Origin: Laribacter hongkongensis DSM 14985
Lineage (GTDB): Bacteria > Pseudomonadota > Gammaproteobacteria > Burkholderiales > Aquaspirillaceae
Direction of reading: 5' to 3'
NCBI RefSeq assembly: GCF_000423285.1
Contig: NZ_AUHR01000007.1
Location: forward strand, 1 to 64,000
Length of the DNA stretch: 64,000 bases
Both the position numbers and the translations under genes were made by a program. The first letter of the stretch is position 1; every line of letters begins with the position of its first letter. The notes beneath the pieces are model-generated. The model had not been told where the DNA came from, did not search any database, and was given only the letters and a program-made list of their open reading frames with translations. Shown piece by piece: positions 45,279-54,077 of this stretch.

Positions 45279-46190
45279 TCAGGCCAGGGGCCAGAAGACG
45301 TAATGGTCAAACAACAGCGCAGCAAAGATCCCGGACAAATACCGGATGGAGTAAACAAATACTGCGCGCGAAACGCTGGGAGAATAACCACGATGCATGG
45401 ACTGTGCAAGGCAGACAAAGCGCGCACCCAGCCCCAGCGCAGCCAGCAGATAGCACCAGCCGGCCAGCCCCAGCGCAGCCGGCAGCAGGCTGACCGCCAG
45501 CAACAGCCAGCTGTACAACACGATTGCCCGGGTCGTGAACTGCTCCCCGTGCGTCACCGGCAGCATCGGCAGGCCGGCAGCGGCATAGTCGGCCCGCCGG
45601 TAAAGCGCCAGTGCCCAGAAGTGTGGCGGCGTCCAGACAAAGATCAGGGCGAACAGCAGCCAGGCCAGTACCCCGGTGTCGCCGGTTGCCGCCGCCCAGC
45701 CCAGTACCGGCGGCATGGCCCCGCTGGCGCCGCCGATCACGATGTTCTGCGGCGTGGCCGGCTTCAGCCACAGGGTATAAACGATGGCATAGCCAAAAAA
45801 CGTCAACAGCGTCAGCACCGCCGTCAACGGATTGCAGCCGAACCACAGCAACAGCAGCCCGGCACCAGTCAGCCCCAGCGCTGCAGCCAGCGCCAGCCGC
45901 GGCGAGACCACCCCCACCACCAGCGCCCGCCGGCGCGTGCGTCCCATGCGGGCATCAATGGTGCGCTCCACCAGACAGTTCACCGCCGCCGCACCGCCCG
46001 CCACTGCCGCAATACCCGTCATGGCCAGCAGCAGAGGCCCGGCCGCCGGCCATCCCGGCACCGCCAGCACATAACCGATGGCAGCGCAGAACACGATCAG
46101 CGCCACCACCCGCGGTTTGGTCAGTGACCACAACCCGGCCACCACCGCCCGTAGCGGAACCCCCGAAGACGACAACGGAACGCTGGCCAT
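45279..46190 (-). CDS. ctaB: protohaem IX farnesyltransferase
   Basis: A 303-residue UbiA-family prenyltransferase with about eight to nine helices that makes haem O. The first Asp-rich motif region is NCLVERTIDARMGRTRRRALV and the second is YRRADYAAAGLPMLPVTHG. ATG at 46190 follows GGAGC. It works before CtaA in haem A synthesis. A 151-base gap separates it from ctaA, so it may also have its own promoter; I saw none that is clear. Confidence 0.95.
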   Translation of the reverse strand: MASVPLSSSGVPLRAVVAGLWSLTKPRVVALIVFCAAIGYVLAVPGWPAAGPLLLAMTGIAAVAGGAAAVNCLVERTIDARMGRTRRRALVVGVVSPRLALAAALGLTGAGLLLLWFGCNPLTAVLTLLTFFGYAIVYTLWLKPATPQNIVIGGASGAMPPVLGWAAATGDTGVLAWLLFALIFVWTPPHFWALALYRRADYAAAGLPMLPVTHGEQFTTRAIVLYSWLLLAVSLLPAALGLAGWCYLLAALGLGARFVCLAQSMHRGYSPSVSRAVFVYSIRYLSGIFAALLFDHYVFWPLA

Positions 46191-46341
46191 GACAAGCTCC
46201 TCCACACAATCCAACTGCACACCTGCCAGCCAGGACAATGCCTCGCCGGCCCTGTTCCCCCGCCGCATCACCTGCACCGGAAAACGCCTTGTTACCGGCC
46301 GTCCATGCAGTCATGCACCAGGCAAGACCGCAACCTGACCA

Positions 46342-47376
46342 TCACCGTGCAAAATCCGGAATCACCGCCAGCCGGCGTGCACGCAGTACCTGCTGGCCGG
46401 CGGTCTGCCACTGCAAGGCCTGCCAGAACACGCTGGCAAACAGCAGGGCCCCGACCAGGTTGTGCGCCACGGCCAATGGCAGGGGCAACTGCCACACCAC
46501 GTTCAGCACCCCCAAAGCCACCTGCCCCAGCAGCAAGACCGCCAGCCACAGGGCAAACGGCCGTCGCTCCGTCCTTTGCCACAAATGCCGGATCCACACA
46601 CTGCCCAGCAGGACCACGGCCAGCGCCCCCAGCCGGTGCAGCCAGTGAATGGCCGTCAGGTGCGCCAGATCCAGCATCGCGCCGTCCGCGGTCTGTCCCA
46701 GTTCGCGCCACAGGTGAAAGCTGTCGGCAAACCGCATGTCGTCCGGCCACCACTGACCACGACACTGCGGCACGCCGGTACCGCACGCCAGTCCGGCATA
46801 GTTGCTGCTGACCCAGCCGCCCAGCACCACCTGCCCCCCCACCACGGCCACGGCCAGCCATGCCAGCCGGCGTTCCCGCTTCGACACTGGCCCGACCGGC
46901 CGGCCATCGCGCCAGCCCAGCCACGCCAGCAGGCTCAGGACCAGCATGCCGCCCAGCAGGTGCAGGGTGACGATGGCCGGCTTCAGCAGCAGCGTCACCG
47001 TCCACATGCCCAGGAGCGCCTGCCCCGTCACCACCAGCACCAGCGTCTGGCTTGCCCGCCAGCCGGCCTCGCCCCGGCGGCGGGCACGCCGCCAGTCAAG
47101 CCAGGCCACCCCGGCAATCATGAATCCCAGCCCTCCGGCCAGATAGCGGTGCAGCATCTCCTTGGCCGCCTTGCCGGCATCCAGCGGCAGCCCCGGAAAT
47201 GCCCGGGCAGCCGCCGCCTGCTCGTGCGGCTGGTCCGGCACGGCCAGATGGCCATAACAGCCCGGCCAGTCCGGGCAGCCCAGACCGGCATCCGACAGCC
47301 GTACATAAGCCCCCAGCGGCACCACGATCATCGCCAGCAGGCAGGCCAGCCGCGCCCAACGCCGTATTGCCGTCAT
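46342..47376 (-). CDS. ctaA: haem A synthase (COX15/CtaA family)
   Basis: A 344-residue eight-helix protein. It has VPLGAYVRLSDAGLGCPDWPGCYGH with its Cys pair, haem-ligand His residues in EMLHRYLAGGLGFMIAG, VTLHLLGGMLVLSLL and AIHWLHRLGALAVV, and a second Cys pair in GLACGTGVPQCRGQW. It oxidises haem O to haem A for the aa3 centre. Confidence 0.94.
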   Translation of the reverse strand: MTAIRRWARLACLLAMIVVPLGAYVRLSDAGLGCPDWPGCYGHLAVPDQPHEQAAAARAFPGLPLDAGKAAKEMLHRYLAGGLGFMIAGVAWLDWRRARRRGEAGWRASQTLVLVVTGQALLGMWTVTLLLKPAIVTLHLLGGMLVLSLLAWLGWRDGRPVGPVSKRERRLAWLAVAVVGGQVVLGGWVSSNYAGLACGTGVPQCRGQWWPDDMRFADSFHLWRELGQTADGAMLDLAHLTAIHWLHRLGALAVVLLGSVWIRHLWQRTERRPFALWLAVLLLGQVALGVLNVVWQLPLPLAVAHNLVGALLFASVFWQALQWQTAGQQVLRARRLAVIPDFAR

Positions 47377-47377
47377 T

Positions 47378-47875
47378 TCAGAGCCCCTGGTTGGTTTTCA
47401 GGACACGTCCGATTTCTTTCGCCACCCGCTCCGGCTCCGCATCGGGCGGATAACGCAGTACCAGATTGCCGTGCGGATCAATCAGCACCAGCCCCGGCAC
47501 CTGCAAGACTGCCGGCCAGTCGGCGCGCACCAGCGTCGTCACGCCGGCCGGCACGCCGCTCACCGGCTGGCGACCCAGTCCGGCCACCACCAGCCGCTGC
47601 CCGTCTTCGCCCTGGGCCCGCCGGATGCGCTGCCCCTGTTGCAGGGCGGTCCGGCAGGCCGCATCGCACTGCGGCTCCGCCAGCGGCCGGGCCAGCAGCC
47701 AGCGCCCCGGCAAGGGATGAAACGGCAAGGGTTGCGCCACCAGCTCACCGTAGCTGCGCCCTCCGTCCGGCGGCCAGACCAGGTAGGCCAGCGTCGCCAG
47801 CAGGACCGGCAAGGCCGACAGCCCCAGCAGCCCCAGCAACAGCAGGCGTCCGCCCGCACGGCCAGTACGTGTCAT
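47378..47875 (-). CDS. thioredoxin/Sco-like membrane-anchored protein of the cox locus
   Basis: A 165-residue protein with one N-terminal helix (about 10-35) and a periplasmic domain. PQCDAACRTALQQGQRIRRAQG has a CxxxC like that of Sco proteins, and LVLIDPHGNLVLRYPPDAEPERVAKEIGRVL is the end of a thioredoxin fold. It corresponds in position to the conserved hypothetical protein between surf1 and ctaA in Pseudomonas-type cox clusters. It may help reduce or metallate an oxidase subunit. Its start overlaps the surf1 stop (ATGA). Confidence 0.78.
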   Translation of the reverse strand: MTRTGRAGGRLLLLGLLGLSALPVLLATLAYLVWPPDGGRSYGELVAQPLPFHPLPGRWLLARPLAEPQCDAACRTALQQGQRIRRAQGEDGQRLVVAGLGRQPVSGVPAGVTTLVRADWPAVLQVPGLVLIDPHGNLVLRYPPDAEPERVAKEIGRVLKTNQGL

Positions 47876-48573
47876 GCCGGTCTCCCCGTCCGTCGTATCC
47901 AGAAAACACCGCTCGCTGCCAGCACCAGCGCCAGCACGGCCCACTGCACGGCATAGGCGCGATGCCGCTCGGCCGGCAACCCAGGCAGCACGGCCGTGCC
48001 GGCGCCCTCACGGACCAGCCACGGCGCCAGCCGCACCGGCCAGACCGCCATCACCTCTTCCGGCGTCAGCGCCTGCCAGACCTCGCCCTGCCGCACCGGC
48101 CCGGCCAGCACCAGCCGCCGACCGGGCCAGCCCTGCACGATGCCGGACACGCTGGACGACAGGGAAACAGGCGGAGCCGCCTCGCCCCGGCCGACAAAGC
48201 CGCGCTCCACCAGTACGGCCAGCCCGTCTGCCAGCACGAAAATCCCGTACAGCCGCCGGCCCGGCCGGTCTTCTTCGGTCACGTTGTCGAGCCACAGGCG
48301 AGCCTCATGCCACTGCCCGTGCAGGACCACCCGCCGTCCGGTCCAGTCCGCCACCGGCACGGCCGGAGCAGAAACCACCTGCCGGACCGGCGCCTGTTGC
48401 CGGGTCTGCCAGGCTGCGGCCAGGCCGGCCTGCTGCTGCGCCCGCTGCCATTGCCAGACGGCCAGCCCGCAGCACAACACCACGGTCAGCCCGACCAGTA
48501 CCAGCCGCCAGCCCCCGTGCTGCCGGACTGGCCTACACTCAAGGCGTTGCGGCCTTCCGGGATGCCCTGTCAT
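47872..48573 (-). CDS. SURF1-family cytochrome oxidase assembly protein
   Basis: A 233-residue protein with two terminal helices (about 18-38 and 210-228) and a periplasmic domain. It has WQWQRAQQQAGL, WTGRRVVLHGQW, VERGFVGRG and AYAVQWAVLALVL, the SURF1 pattern. SURF1 helps insert haem A into CoxA. ATG at 48573 shares the palindrome CATG with the divergent DUF2909 start. Confidence 0.88.
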   Translation of the reverse strand: MTGHPGRPQRLECRPVRQHGGWRLVLVGLTVVLCCGLAVWQWQRAQQQAGLAAAWQTRQQAPVRQVVSAPAVPVADWTGRRVVLHGQWHEARLWLDNVTEEDRPGRRLYGIFVLADGLAVLVERGFVGRGEAAPPVSLSSSVSGIVQGWPGRRLVLAGPVRQGEVWQALTPEEVMAVWPVRLAPWLVREGAGTAVLPGLPAERHRAYAVQWAVLALVLAASGVFWIRRTGRPA

Positions 48574-48772
48574 GACTGCCCTCATCCTTGCCTTGCTCCT
48601 GCTGATCGTGTTCACCCTGCTGTCCGGACTGCTGGCCCTGCTGCTCGAACCGGCCGGCTCGCACCGGCTGGCCCGCCGGCTGATGTGGCGGGTCGGTCTG
48701 TCGGCCCTGTTGCTGTTGCTGCTATTTACCGGCGCCGGGCTGGGCTGGTGGGCACCGCACCGGGCGTTCTGA
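48572..48772 (+). CDS. DUF2909 twin-transmembrane protein
   Basis: A 66-residue protein with two helices (TALILALLLLIVFTLLSGLL and WRVGLSALLLLLLFTGAGLG) and a basic turn. This family is typical of cox loci. It lies on the opposite strand to all other cox genes: its ATG overlaps that of SURF1, and its stop abuts the coxC stop. Opposite orientation is, as far as I recall, usual for this family. Expression must come from a promoter inside surf1. Confidence 0.75.
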   Translation: MTALILALLLLIVFTLLSGLLALLLEPAGSHRLARRLMWRVGLSALLLLLLFTGAGLGWWAPHRAF

Positions 48773-49633
48773 TCACAGCCAGTAGACGCAGACGAACAGC
48801 ACCAGCCACACCACGTCAACGAAGTGCCAGTACCAGGCGGCGGCCTCGAAGGCGAAATGGTGGCGCTCGTCAAAATGCCCGCGCATCAGCCGCAACCACA
48901 CCACCGACAGGATCAGCGCGCCCAGGAAAACGTGCAGGCCGTGAAAACCGGTCAGCAGGTAAAACGTCATGCCGTAGGCACCTGATGCCAGCGACAGTCC
49001 CATCTCGTGCATGGCGTGCCGGTATTCCCATGCCTGCAGGCCCAGGAACAACGCACCCAGCAGCACCGTTGCGCCCAGGCACCACTGCACCCGGCGGCGC
49101 CGGCCGGCCAGCAGGGCCAGATGCGCCAGCGTCAGTGTCAGCCCGGACGACAGCAGGATCAGGGTATTGACGGCCGGCAGCCCCCACGCCGCCATCGGCC
49201 GGTAGGGCCGGATGTCGCCCGGGCCGGTGACGGCAGGCCAGTCCGGCCGGAAACCGTCCCAGAGCCCGGTGCCCCCCGGGCCGCCCAGATCCGGCAGCGC
49301 AATCACCCGGACGTAGAACAGCGCACCGAACAGCGCGCCGAAAAACATGATTTCGGAAAAAATGAACCAGCCCATGCCCCAGCGGAACGACTGGTCTTCC
49401 TGCCGGGCATAGCTGCCGCGCACCGATTCGCGGATCACGTCGCGGAACCAGCCCCACAGCATCCACAGCAGCACGGCCACGCCGGCCGCCAGCGTCCAGT
49501 AGCCCGGCACCAGCGCATTGACGCTGAGCGCCGCGCCCAGGCCGATCAGGAACAGCGCTGCCGCACCAATGACCGGCCAGCGGCTGGGTGCCGGTACGTA
49601 ATAGCCGGCCGGAACATCCGGATCGCGTTGCAT
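48773..49633 (-). CDS. coxC: cytochrome c oxidase subunit III
   Basis: A 286-residue seven-helix subunit. Markers are WGMGWFIFSEIMFFGALFGA, GLTLTLAHLALLAG, ALFLGLQAWEY, TGFHGLHVFLGALIL and the C-terminal AWYWHFVDVVWLVLFVCVYW. It stabilises the catalytic core and the proton path. It is followed by the oppositely oriented DUF2909 gene with no gap. Confidence 0.96.
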   Translation of the reverse strand: MQRDPDVPAGYYVPAPSRWPVIGAAALFLIGLGAALSVNALVPGYWTLAAGVAVLLWMLWGWFRDVIRESVRGSYARQEDQSFRWGMGWFIFSEIMFFGALFGALFYVRVIALPDLGGPGGTGLWDGFRPDWPAVTGPGDIRPYRPMAAWGLPAVNTLILLSSGLTLTLAHLALLAGRRRRVQWCLGATVLLGALFLGLQAWEYRHAMHEMGLSLASGAYGMTFYLLTGFHGLHVFLGALILSVVWLRLMRGHFDERHHFAFEAAAWYWHFVDVVWLVLFVCVYWL

Positions 49634-49645
49634 GACTGCCCCTCC

Positions 49646-49816
49646 TTAGGTCGCCACCAGACTGGCGAGCACGATCAGCCCGGCAACCAGCAGCAGCGCC
49701 AGCACCATGGCCGTGACCAGAATCTGCCGCACCGACAGGTCGCGGCTGTCCTGCGCGGCCCGACGGCTGCCCCGCACCCCGAAAAACGCCGACAGGATGG
49801 CCAGCAGGCTTTTCAT
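49646..49816 (-). CDS. DUF2970 small membrane protein
   Basis: A 56-residue frame starting MKSLLAILSAFFGVRGSRRA, then one C-terminal helix (about 34-54). The first half matches the DUF2970 family, which occurs in oxidase clusters of betaproteobacteria and pseudomonads. The ATG is two bases after the ctaG stop, and coxC follows 12 bases downstream. The role is unknown; it probably associates with the oxidase. Confidence 0.8.
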   Translation of the reverse strand: MKSLLAILSAFFGVRGSRRAAQDSRDLSVRQILVTAMVLALLLVAGLIVLASLVAT

Positions 49817-49818
49817 CT

Positions 49819-50358
49819 TCAGGTCGCCTGCCTGCCGGCCACTTCGATGACGCGGTACGACAGCGTCACCTGCCCGACCGAAGCCGGCAGGGAGCGGTCC
49901 ACCACGAACACCACCGGCAGCTTGCGCTGCTCGCCCGGTGCCAGCAGCAGCTCGCGGAAACAGAAACACTCCAGCTTGTGAAACCACTGTGCGGCATGGG
50001 TCGGCACGTAGGCCGGAATCGCCTGCGCCCAGACGGGATGCGCACTCTGGTTGACGATCAGGTAGTCCACCCGGCCCAGTTCGCCCGGATGCAGCGTCAC
50101 TGCGCGTGTCATCGGCACCAGCAGCAGGGGAGAGCCCGGCTGCGGATTGGCATCCAGAGACACGCCGACCGTGCGCGACCAGTCCACCTGGGTATTGACC
50201 GGAGCGGCAGCCGGTTTTTCCAGCTGGTTCAGCCCCAGTGCGGCGCAGATTTCCCGGTAAAACGGAATCAGCGCCCAGGCAAAGCCGAACATCACGACGG
50301 CCACCACCATCAGCCGTGCCAGCAGGTGACGGTTGGCACGCTCGGTTGCCGCATTCAT
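49819..50358 (-). CDS. ctaG: cytochrome c oxidase assembly protein CtaG/Cox11
   Basis: A 179-residue single-pass protein that delivers copper to the CuB site of CoxA. The helix is at about 15-37 and the periplasmic domain carries the copper motif FHKLECFCFRE. It has YREICAALGLNQ after the helix, as usual. ATG at 50358 overlaps the small assembly peptide stop. Confidence 0.94.
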   Translation of the reverse strand: MNAATERANRHLLARLMVVAVVMFGFAWALIPFYREICAALGLNQLEKPAAAPVNTQVDWSRTVGVSLDANPQPGSPLLLVPMTRAVTLHPGELGRVDYLIVNQSAHPVWAQAIPAYVPTHAAQWFHKLECFCFRELLLAPGEQRKLPVVFVVDRSLPASVGQVTLSYRVIEVAGRQAT

Positions 50359-50459
50359 CCGCCCAGCCCTCCGAACAGCCACTGCCGCAGCACGATGCCG
50401 GCAAAGAACGCCGCCGCCACCGACGCCAGGACCCAGGCGGTGCGATGCGCGCGCCTCAT
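50355..50459 (-). CDS. 34-residue cytochrome oxidase small assembly peptide
   Basis: A very short frame MRRAHRTAWVLASVAAAFFA then GIVLRQWLFGGLGG: a basic start and one helix. It overlaps the coxA stop and the ctaG start by four bases each (ATGA at both ends), which strongly supports translation. Similar 30-40-residue peptides are annotated between coxA and ctaG in related genomes. Confidence 0.78.
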   Translation of the reverse strand: MRRAHRTAWVLASVAAAFFAGIVLRQWLFGGLGG

Positions 50460-52087
50460 CGCCGGACCACCACGCCGTTCAGGCCGAATTCGGCGTGTTC
50501 GACTTCGCGCGGATCGGCAAACGAGTGATAGGGGGCCGGGCTGGGTTCGGTCCACTCCAGCGTTTCGGCGCCCTCCCACGGTTTTGCCGGGGCCGGCGGA
50601 CCGTAGCGCAGGCTCCAGAGGATGTTGGCCAGCACCAGCAGCTGGCCGAACCCGAACATGAAGGCACCGACAGTGGCAATGCTGTTGAACCCGGTAAATT
50701 GCAGGGCATAGTCCGGAATACGCCGCGGCATGCCGGCCAGCCCGAGGAAATGCATGGGGAAAAAGGTGACGTTGAACCACACCAGCGACCACCAGAAATG
50801 CAGCCGGCCCAGGCGCTCCGAATACATGCGGCCCGTCATTTTCGGAAACCAGTAATACAGCGCGGCAAACAGGCTGAAGAGCGCCCCCGCCACCAGCACG
50901 TAGTGGAAGTGCGCCACCACGTAGTAGGTTGCATGCAGCTGCACGTCCACTGCCGCCACCGACAGCACCACGCCGGACAGCCCGCCCATGGTGAAAAGGC
51001 AGACAAAACCGATGGCAAACAGCATCGGCGTTTCAAACGTCATGCTGCCTTCCCACATGGTGGCGATCCAGTTGAACACCTTGACCCCGGTCGGCACCGC
51101 AATCAGCATGGTGGCGTACATGAAAAACAGCTGGGCAACGGCGGGCAGGCCGGTGGTGAACATGTGGTGCGCCCACACCATGAAGCTGAGGATACCGATG
51201 CTGGCAGTGGCATACACCATCGAGGCATAGCCGAACAGCGGCTTGCGGGCGAAGGTCGGGATGACCTGGCTGATGATGCCGAAGGCCGGCAACGCCATGA
51301 TGTAGACCTCAGGATGACCGAAGAACCAGAAAACATGCTGGTAGAGCACCGGGTCCCCCCCTCCGGCGGCATTGAAGAAATGGGTGCCGAAATGACGGTC
51401 GGTCAGCACCATGGTCACCGCCCCGGCCAGTACCGGCATCACCGCGATGATGAGGTAGGCCGTGATCAGGCTGGCCCACACGAACATCGGCATCTGCATC
51501 AGTCCCATGCCCGGAGCGCGCAGGTTGAGGATGGTGGTGATGATGTTGATCGCGCCCATGATCGAGCTGATGCCAAGGATGTGGACGGCAAAGATGGTCA
51601 TGTCCATGCCCATGCCCATCTGGGTCGACAGCGGCGCGTACATGGTCCAGCCCGTTGCCGCCGCGCCGCCCGGCACGGCAAACGACAGCAGCAGCAGCGC
51701 CGCAGCCGGCGGCAACAGCCAGAAGCTCCAGTTGTTCATGCGGGCAAACGCCATGTCCGGCGCGCCGATCATCAGCGGAATCATCCAGTTCGCCAGCCCG
51801 GTAAAGGCCGGCATGATGGCGCCGAACACCATGACCAGACCGTGCATGGTGGTGAACTGGTTGAACAGTTCCGGCTCCAGCAGCCGCATGCCCGGCCGGA
51901 ACAGCTCGGCCCGGATCGCCAGCGCCATCACGCCGCCGGACAGGAACATGGCAAACGCAAACCACAGGTACAGCGTGCCGATGTCCTTGTGGTTGGTGGC
52001 AAACAGCCAGCGGCGCCAGCCGTGCGGATGCCCGGCATGACTGGTCAGGCGGGGTTCCAGCGCGGAATCGACAACACTGCTCATCAC
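50456..52087 (-). CDS. coxA: cytochrome c oxidase subunit I
   Basis: A 543-residue twelve-helix catalytic subunit that binds haem a and the a3-CuB site. It has HGLVMVFGAIMPAFTGLANW (low-spin haem ligand His), FWFFGHPEVYIMALPAFG (CuB His and cross-linked Tyr), the paired His of AHHMFTTGLP, and YYVVAHFHYVLVAGALF. The C terminus is cytoplasmic and ends in VVRR. It lies 13 bases after coxB. Confidence 0.98.
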   Translation of the reverse strand: MMSSVVDSALEPRLTSHAGHPHGWRRWLFATNHKDIGTLYLWFAFAMFLSGGVMALAIRAELFRPGMRLLEPELFNQFTTMHGLVMVFGAIMPAFTGLANWMIPLMIGAPDMAFARMNNWSFWLLPPAAALLLLSFAVPGGAAATGWTMYAPLSTQMGMGMDMTIFAVHILGISSIMGAINIITTILNLRAPGMGLMQMPMFVWASLITAYLIIAVMPVLAGAVTMVLTDRHFGTHFFNAAGGGDPVLYQHVFWFFGHPEVYIMALPAFGIISQVIPTFARKPLFGYASMVYATASIGILSFMVWAHHMFTTGLPAVAQLFFMYATMLIAVPTGVKVFNWIATMWEGSMTFETPMLFAIGFVCLFTMGGLSGVVLSVAAVDVQLHATYYVVAHFHYVLVAGALFSLFAALYYWFPKMTGRMYSERLGRLHFWWSLVWFNVTFFPMHFLGLAGMPRRIPDYALQFTGFNSIATVGAFMFGFGQLLVLANILWSLRYGPPAPAKPWEGAETLEWTEPSPAPYHSFADPREVEHAEFGLNGVVVRR

Positions 52088-52100
52088 GGCCTCCGTCAGG

Positions 52101-53216
52101 TCAGCCCTTGCCCTGGCGGGCAGCGGCGATGCGGGCCGGCTCGATCATCTGGCCGGTCTGGTTGCCGAACGCATTGCGCTCGTAGGTAATCACGGCAGCG
52201 ATGTCGGTATCGGACAGCTGCCGCCCGAACGCCGCCATGGCCGGATTCTTCTTGCTGCCGTACAGCACGATCTCGATGTGTGCGGCCGGGTCACCGGTGG
52301 CAATCCGGGAACCGGCCAGCGCCGGAAACGAACCGGGAATGCCGCGCCCGTCGGCCTGGTGACAGGCCATGCAGTTCTGCTGGAACACCTTTTCGCCGCG
52401 TGCCCGCAGTTCCGGCATCGTCCATACCTTGCCCGGATCGTCCGCCACGGCCTGCTTGCGGGCTGTCAGCCAGGCGGCGTAGTCCTTCGGCGTCCGGGCA
52501 TCCACCACGATGGGCATGAAGCCGTGGTCCTTGCCGCACAGCTCGGTGCACTGGCCGCGATAGATGCCGGGGCGGTCAATCTTGAACCAGGCATCGCGCA
52601 CAAAACCGGGAATGGCATCCTGCTTGACCCCGAGCGCCGGCACCCACCACGAGTGGATGACATCGTTGGCCGTCAGCAGCAGGCGCACCTTCTGCCCGAC
52701 CGGCACCACCAGCGGCTCGTCCACTTCCAGCAGGTAGTGCGCCGACTTGCCCTCCTGGCCGGTGAGCTGCGCCCGCGGAGTGGCCAGGTGGCTCATGAAC
52801 TGCACGCCTTCGCCGACGTATTCGTAGCCCCATTTCCACTGGTAACCGGTGGCCTTGATGGTGAGCTCGGCCCCGGAAGCGTCCTTCTGCGCCAGCACCA
52901 TGCGGGTGGCCGGCACGGCGATGCCGATCAGGATCAGGAAGGGAATGACCGTCCACAGCACTTCAACCCACGGGTTTTCATGAAAATGCCGTGCCGTGTG
53001 CCCGGCCGCCTTGCGATGGCGGAAGATGGCGTAAAACATCACGCCGAGCACGCCGAAGAAAATGCCGGCGCAGATCAGCAGCAGCAGGCTGTGCAGGTTG
53101 AAAATGCGCCCGGCCAGCTCGGTGACCGGCGGTTGCAGGTTCAGCTGCCATTCGGCCATGGCTGGCCGGCTTCCCAGCAGCAGAAGCGACAACGGCACGG
53201 CAGACAGTCGGTGCAT
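52101..53216 (-). CDS. coxB: cytochrome c oxidase subunit II with fused cytochrome c domain (caa3 type)
   Basis: A 371-residue subunit. Signal peptide (1-21), two helices (about 38-62 and 83-105), and a cupredoxin domain with the CuA motif RGQCTELCGKDHGFMPIVV. A C-terminal cytochrome c domain has the haem site QNCMACHQADGRG and a likely Met ligand further on (KKNPAMAAF). The fusion means electrons can enter through a built-in cytochrome c. It starts the cox operon. Confidence 0.96.
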   Translation of the reverse strand: MHRLSAVPLSLLLLGSRPAMAEWQLNLQPPVTELAGRIFNLHSLLLLICAGIFFGVLGVMFYAIFRHRKAAGHTARHFHENPWVEVLWTVIPFLILIGIAVPATRMVLAQKDASGAELTIKATGYQWKWGYEYVGEGVQFMSHLATPRAQLTGQEGKSAHYLLEVDEPLVVPVGQKVRLLLTANDVIHSWWVPALGVKQDAIPGFVRDAWFKIDRPGIYRGQCTELCGKDHGFMPIVVDARTPKDYAAWLTARKQAVADDPGKVWTMPELRARGEKVFQQNCMACHQADGRGIPGSFPALAGSRIATGDPAAHIEIVLYGSKKNPAMAAFGRQLSDTDIAAVITYERNAFGNQTGQMIEPARIAAARQGKG

Positions 53217-53287
53217 GGCTTCCCCCGGATATGAAAGGACGGGTTCGCAAGACCCGTCGCATCACGGCATGACGGAGTGGTAACTCC

Positions 53288-53317
53288 GGTATATGCAGGG
53301 GAGGCCGGCTGCCGCAA
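53288..53317 (-). promoter_or_regulatory. candidate promoter of the cox operon
   Basis: The minus strand has TTGCGG (53317-53312), an 18-base spacer and TATACC (53293-53288), about 70 bases before the coxB ATG. Two small inverted repeats follow in the leader (CGGAGT/ACTCCG near 53274-53289 and GACGGGT/ACCCGTC at 53238-53258). Strength and regulation are unknown. Confidence 0.4.
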
Positions 53318-53347
53318 GCCCGCAACGGCAGCAGACGACAGCCGCGC

Positions 53348-53974
53348 TCAACTTCCGTGCGGGATTTCCAGCAACAGCGGGGCCGGCAGGCGTTCGGTCA
53401 GGCAGGCCAGATTGTCGGCATAACGCGCCATGTCCGGGTCGATCGCGTTGGCCACCCAGCCCGCCAGCCGGCAACCGCTGGCAAGGATCGCTGCTGCGGT
53501 CAGCCGCGCGTGGTTGACGCAGCCCAGCCGCATGCCGACCACCAGGATCACCGGCAGGCCCAGTACACCGGCCAGTGCCGCCACGTCGTGCTCGTCGGTC
53601 AGCGGTGCCAGCCAGCCACCGGCGCCCTCCACCAGCACGGTGTCACAACCGGCGGCCAGTTCGCGGTACTGCTGCACGATGCGCAGCAGGTCGATGCTGA
53701 CACCGGCTTCGCGGGCAGCCAGATGCGGCGACACCGGCGGCTCGAAGCAGTAAGGATTCATCAGCGCCCGGTCGGTCTGGCCGGTGGCCTGCATCAGCGC
53801 GCTCACGTCACCGTTGTCGAGCCCGCCGTCCGGCCGCCGGACCGATCCCGAAGCCACCGGCTTCATCGCCGCCACCCGCCGGCCTTCGGCCTGCCAGCGC
53901 CGGATCAGCCGCACGGCGGCGTAGGTCTTGCCGACATCGGTATCGGTGCCGGTCAGGAAAAATCCCTGGGTCAT
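53348..53974 (-). CDS. bioD: dethiobiotin synthetase
   Basis: A 208-residue P-loop enzyme that closes the ureido ring of dethiobiotin with CO2 and ATP. The P-loop is FLTGTDTDVGKTYAAVRL, with MKPVASGS and VEGAGGWLAPL. Length is slightly short but complete. ATG at 53974 follows AAGGA. The other bio genes are not adjacent, so it is a stand-alone gene between cox and tal. Confidence 0.95.
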   Translation of the reverse strand: MTQGFFLTGTDTDVGKTYAAVRLIRRWQAEGRRVAAMKPVASGSVRRPDGGLDNGDVSALMQATGQTDRALMNPYCFEPPVSPHLAAREAGVSIDLLRIVQQYRELAAGCDTVLVEGAGGWLAPLTDEHDVAALAGVLGLPVILVVGMRLGCVNHARLTAAAILASGCRLAGWVANAIDPDMARYADNLACLTERLPAPLLLEIPHGS

Positions 53975-54034
53975 TTCTGTTTCATCCTTGGTGCATCGGC
54001 TGCATGCCGGTATCAAATCCGTTGCCGCAAATAC

Positions 54035-54059
54035 CACGACCCCGCATGGCGGGGTCGTG
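54035..54059 (-). terminator. terminator of the transaldolase gene
   Basis: CACGACCCCGC and GCGGGGTCGTG form a perfect 11-bp stem with a 3-base loop, 18 bases past the tal stop. The minus strand continues GTATTTG, a weak T tract. Confidence 0.7.
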
Positions 54060-54077
54060 CAGGCTGGCCGGTGATGG

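Noticed and set aside
46462-49170. 902-codon plus-strand open frame
   Set aside because: It is antisense to ctaA, SURF1 and coxC and reads as Pro/Arg/His-rich sequence without domains.
50333-52189. 618-codon plus-strand open frame
   Set aside because: It is antisense to coxA; the His-rich translation is typical of a reversed membrane-protein gene.
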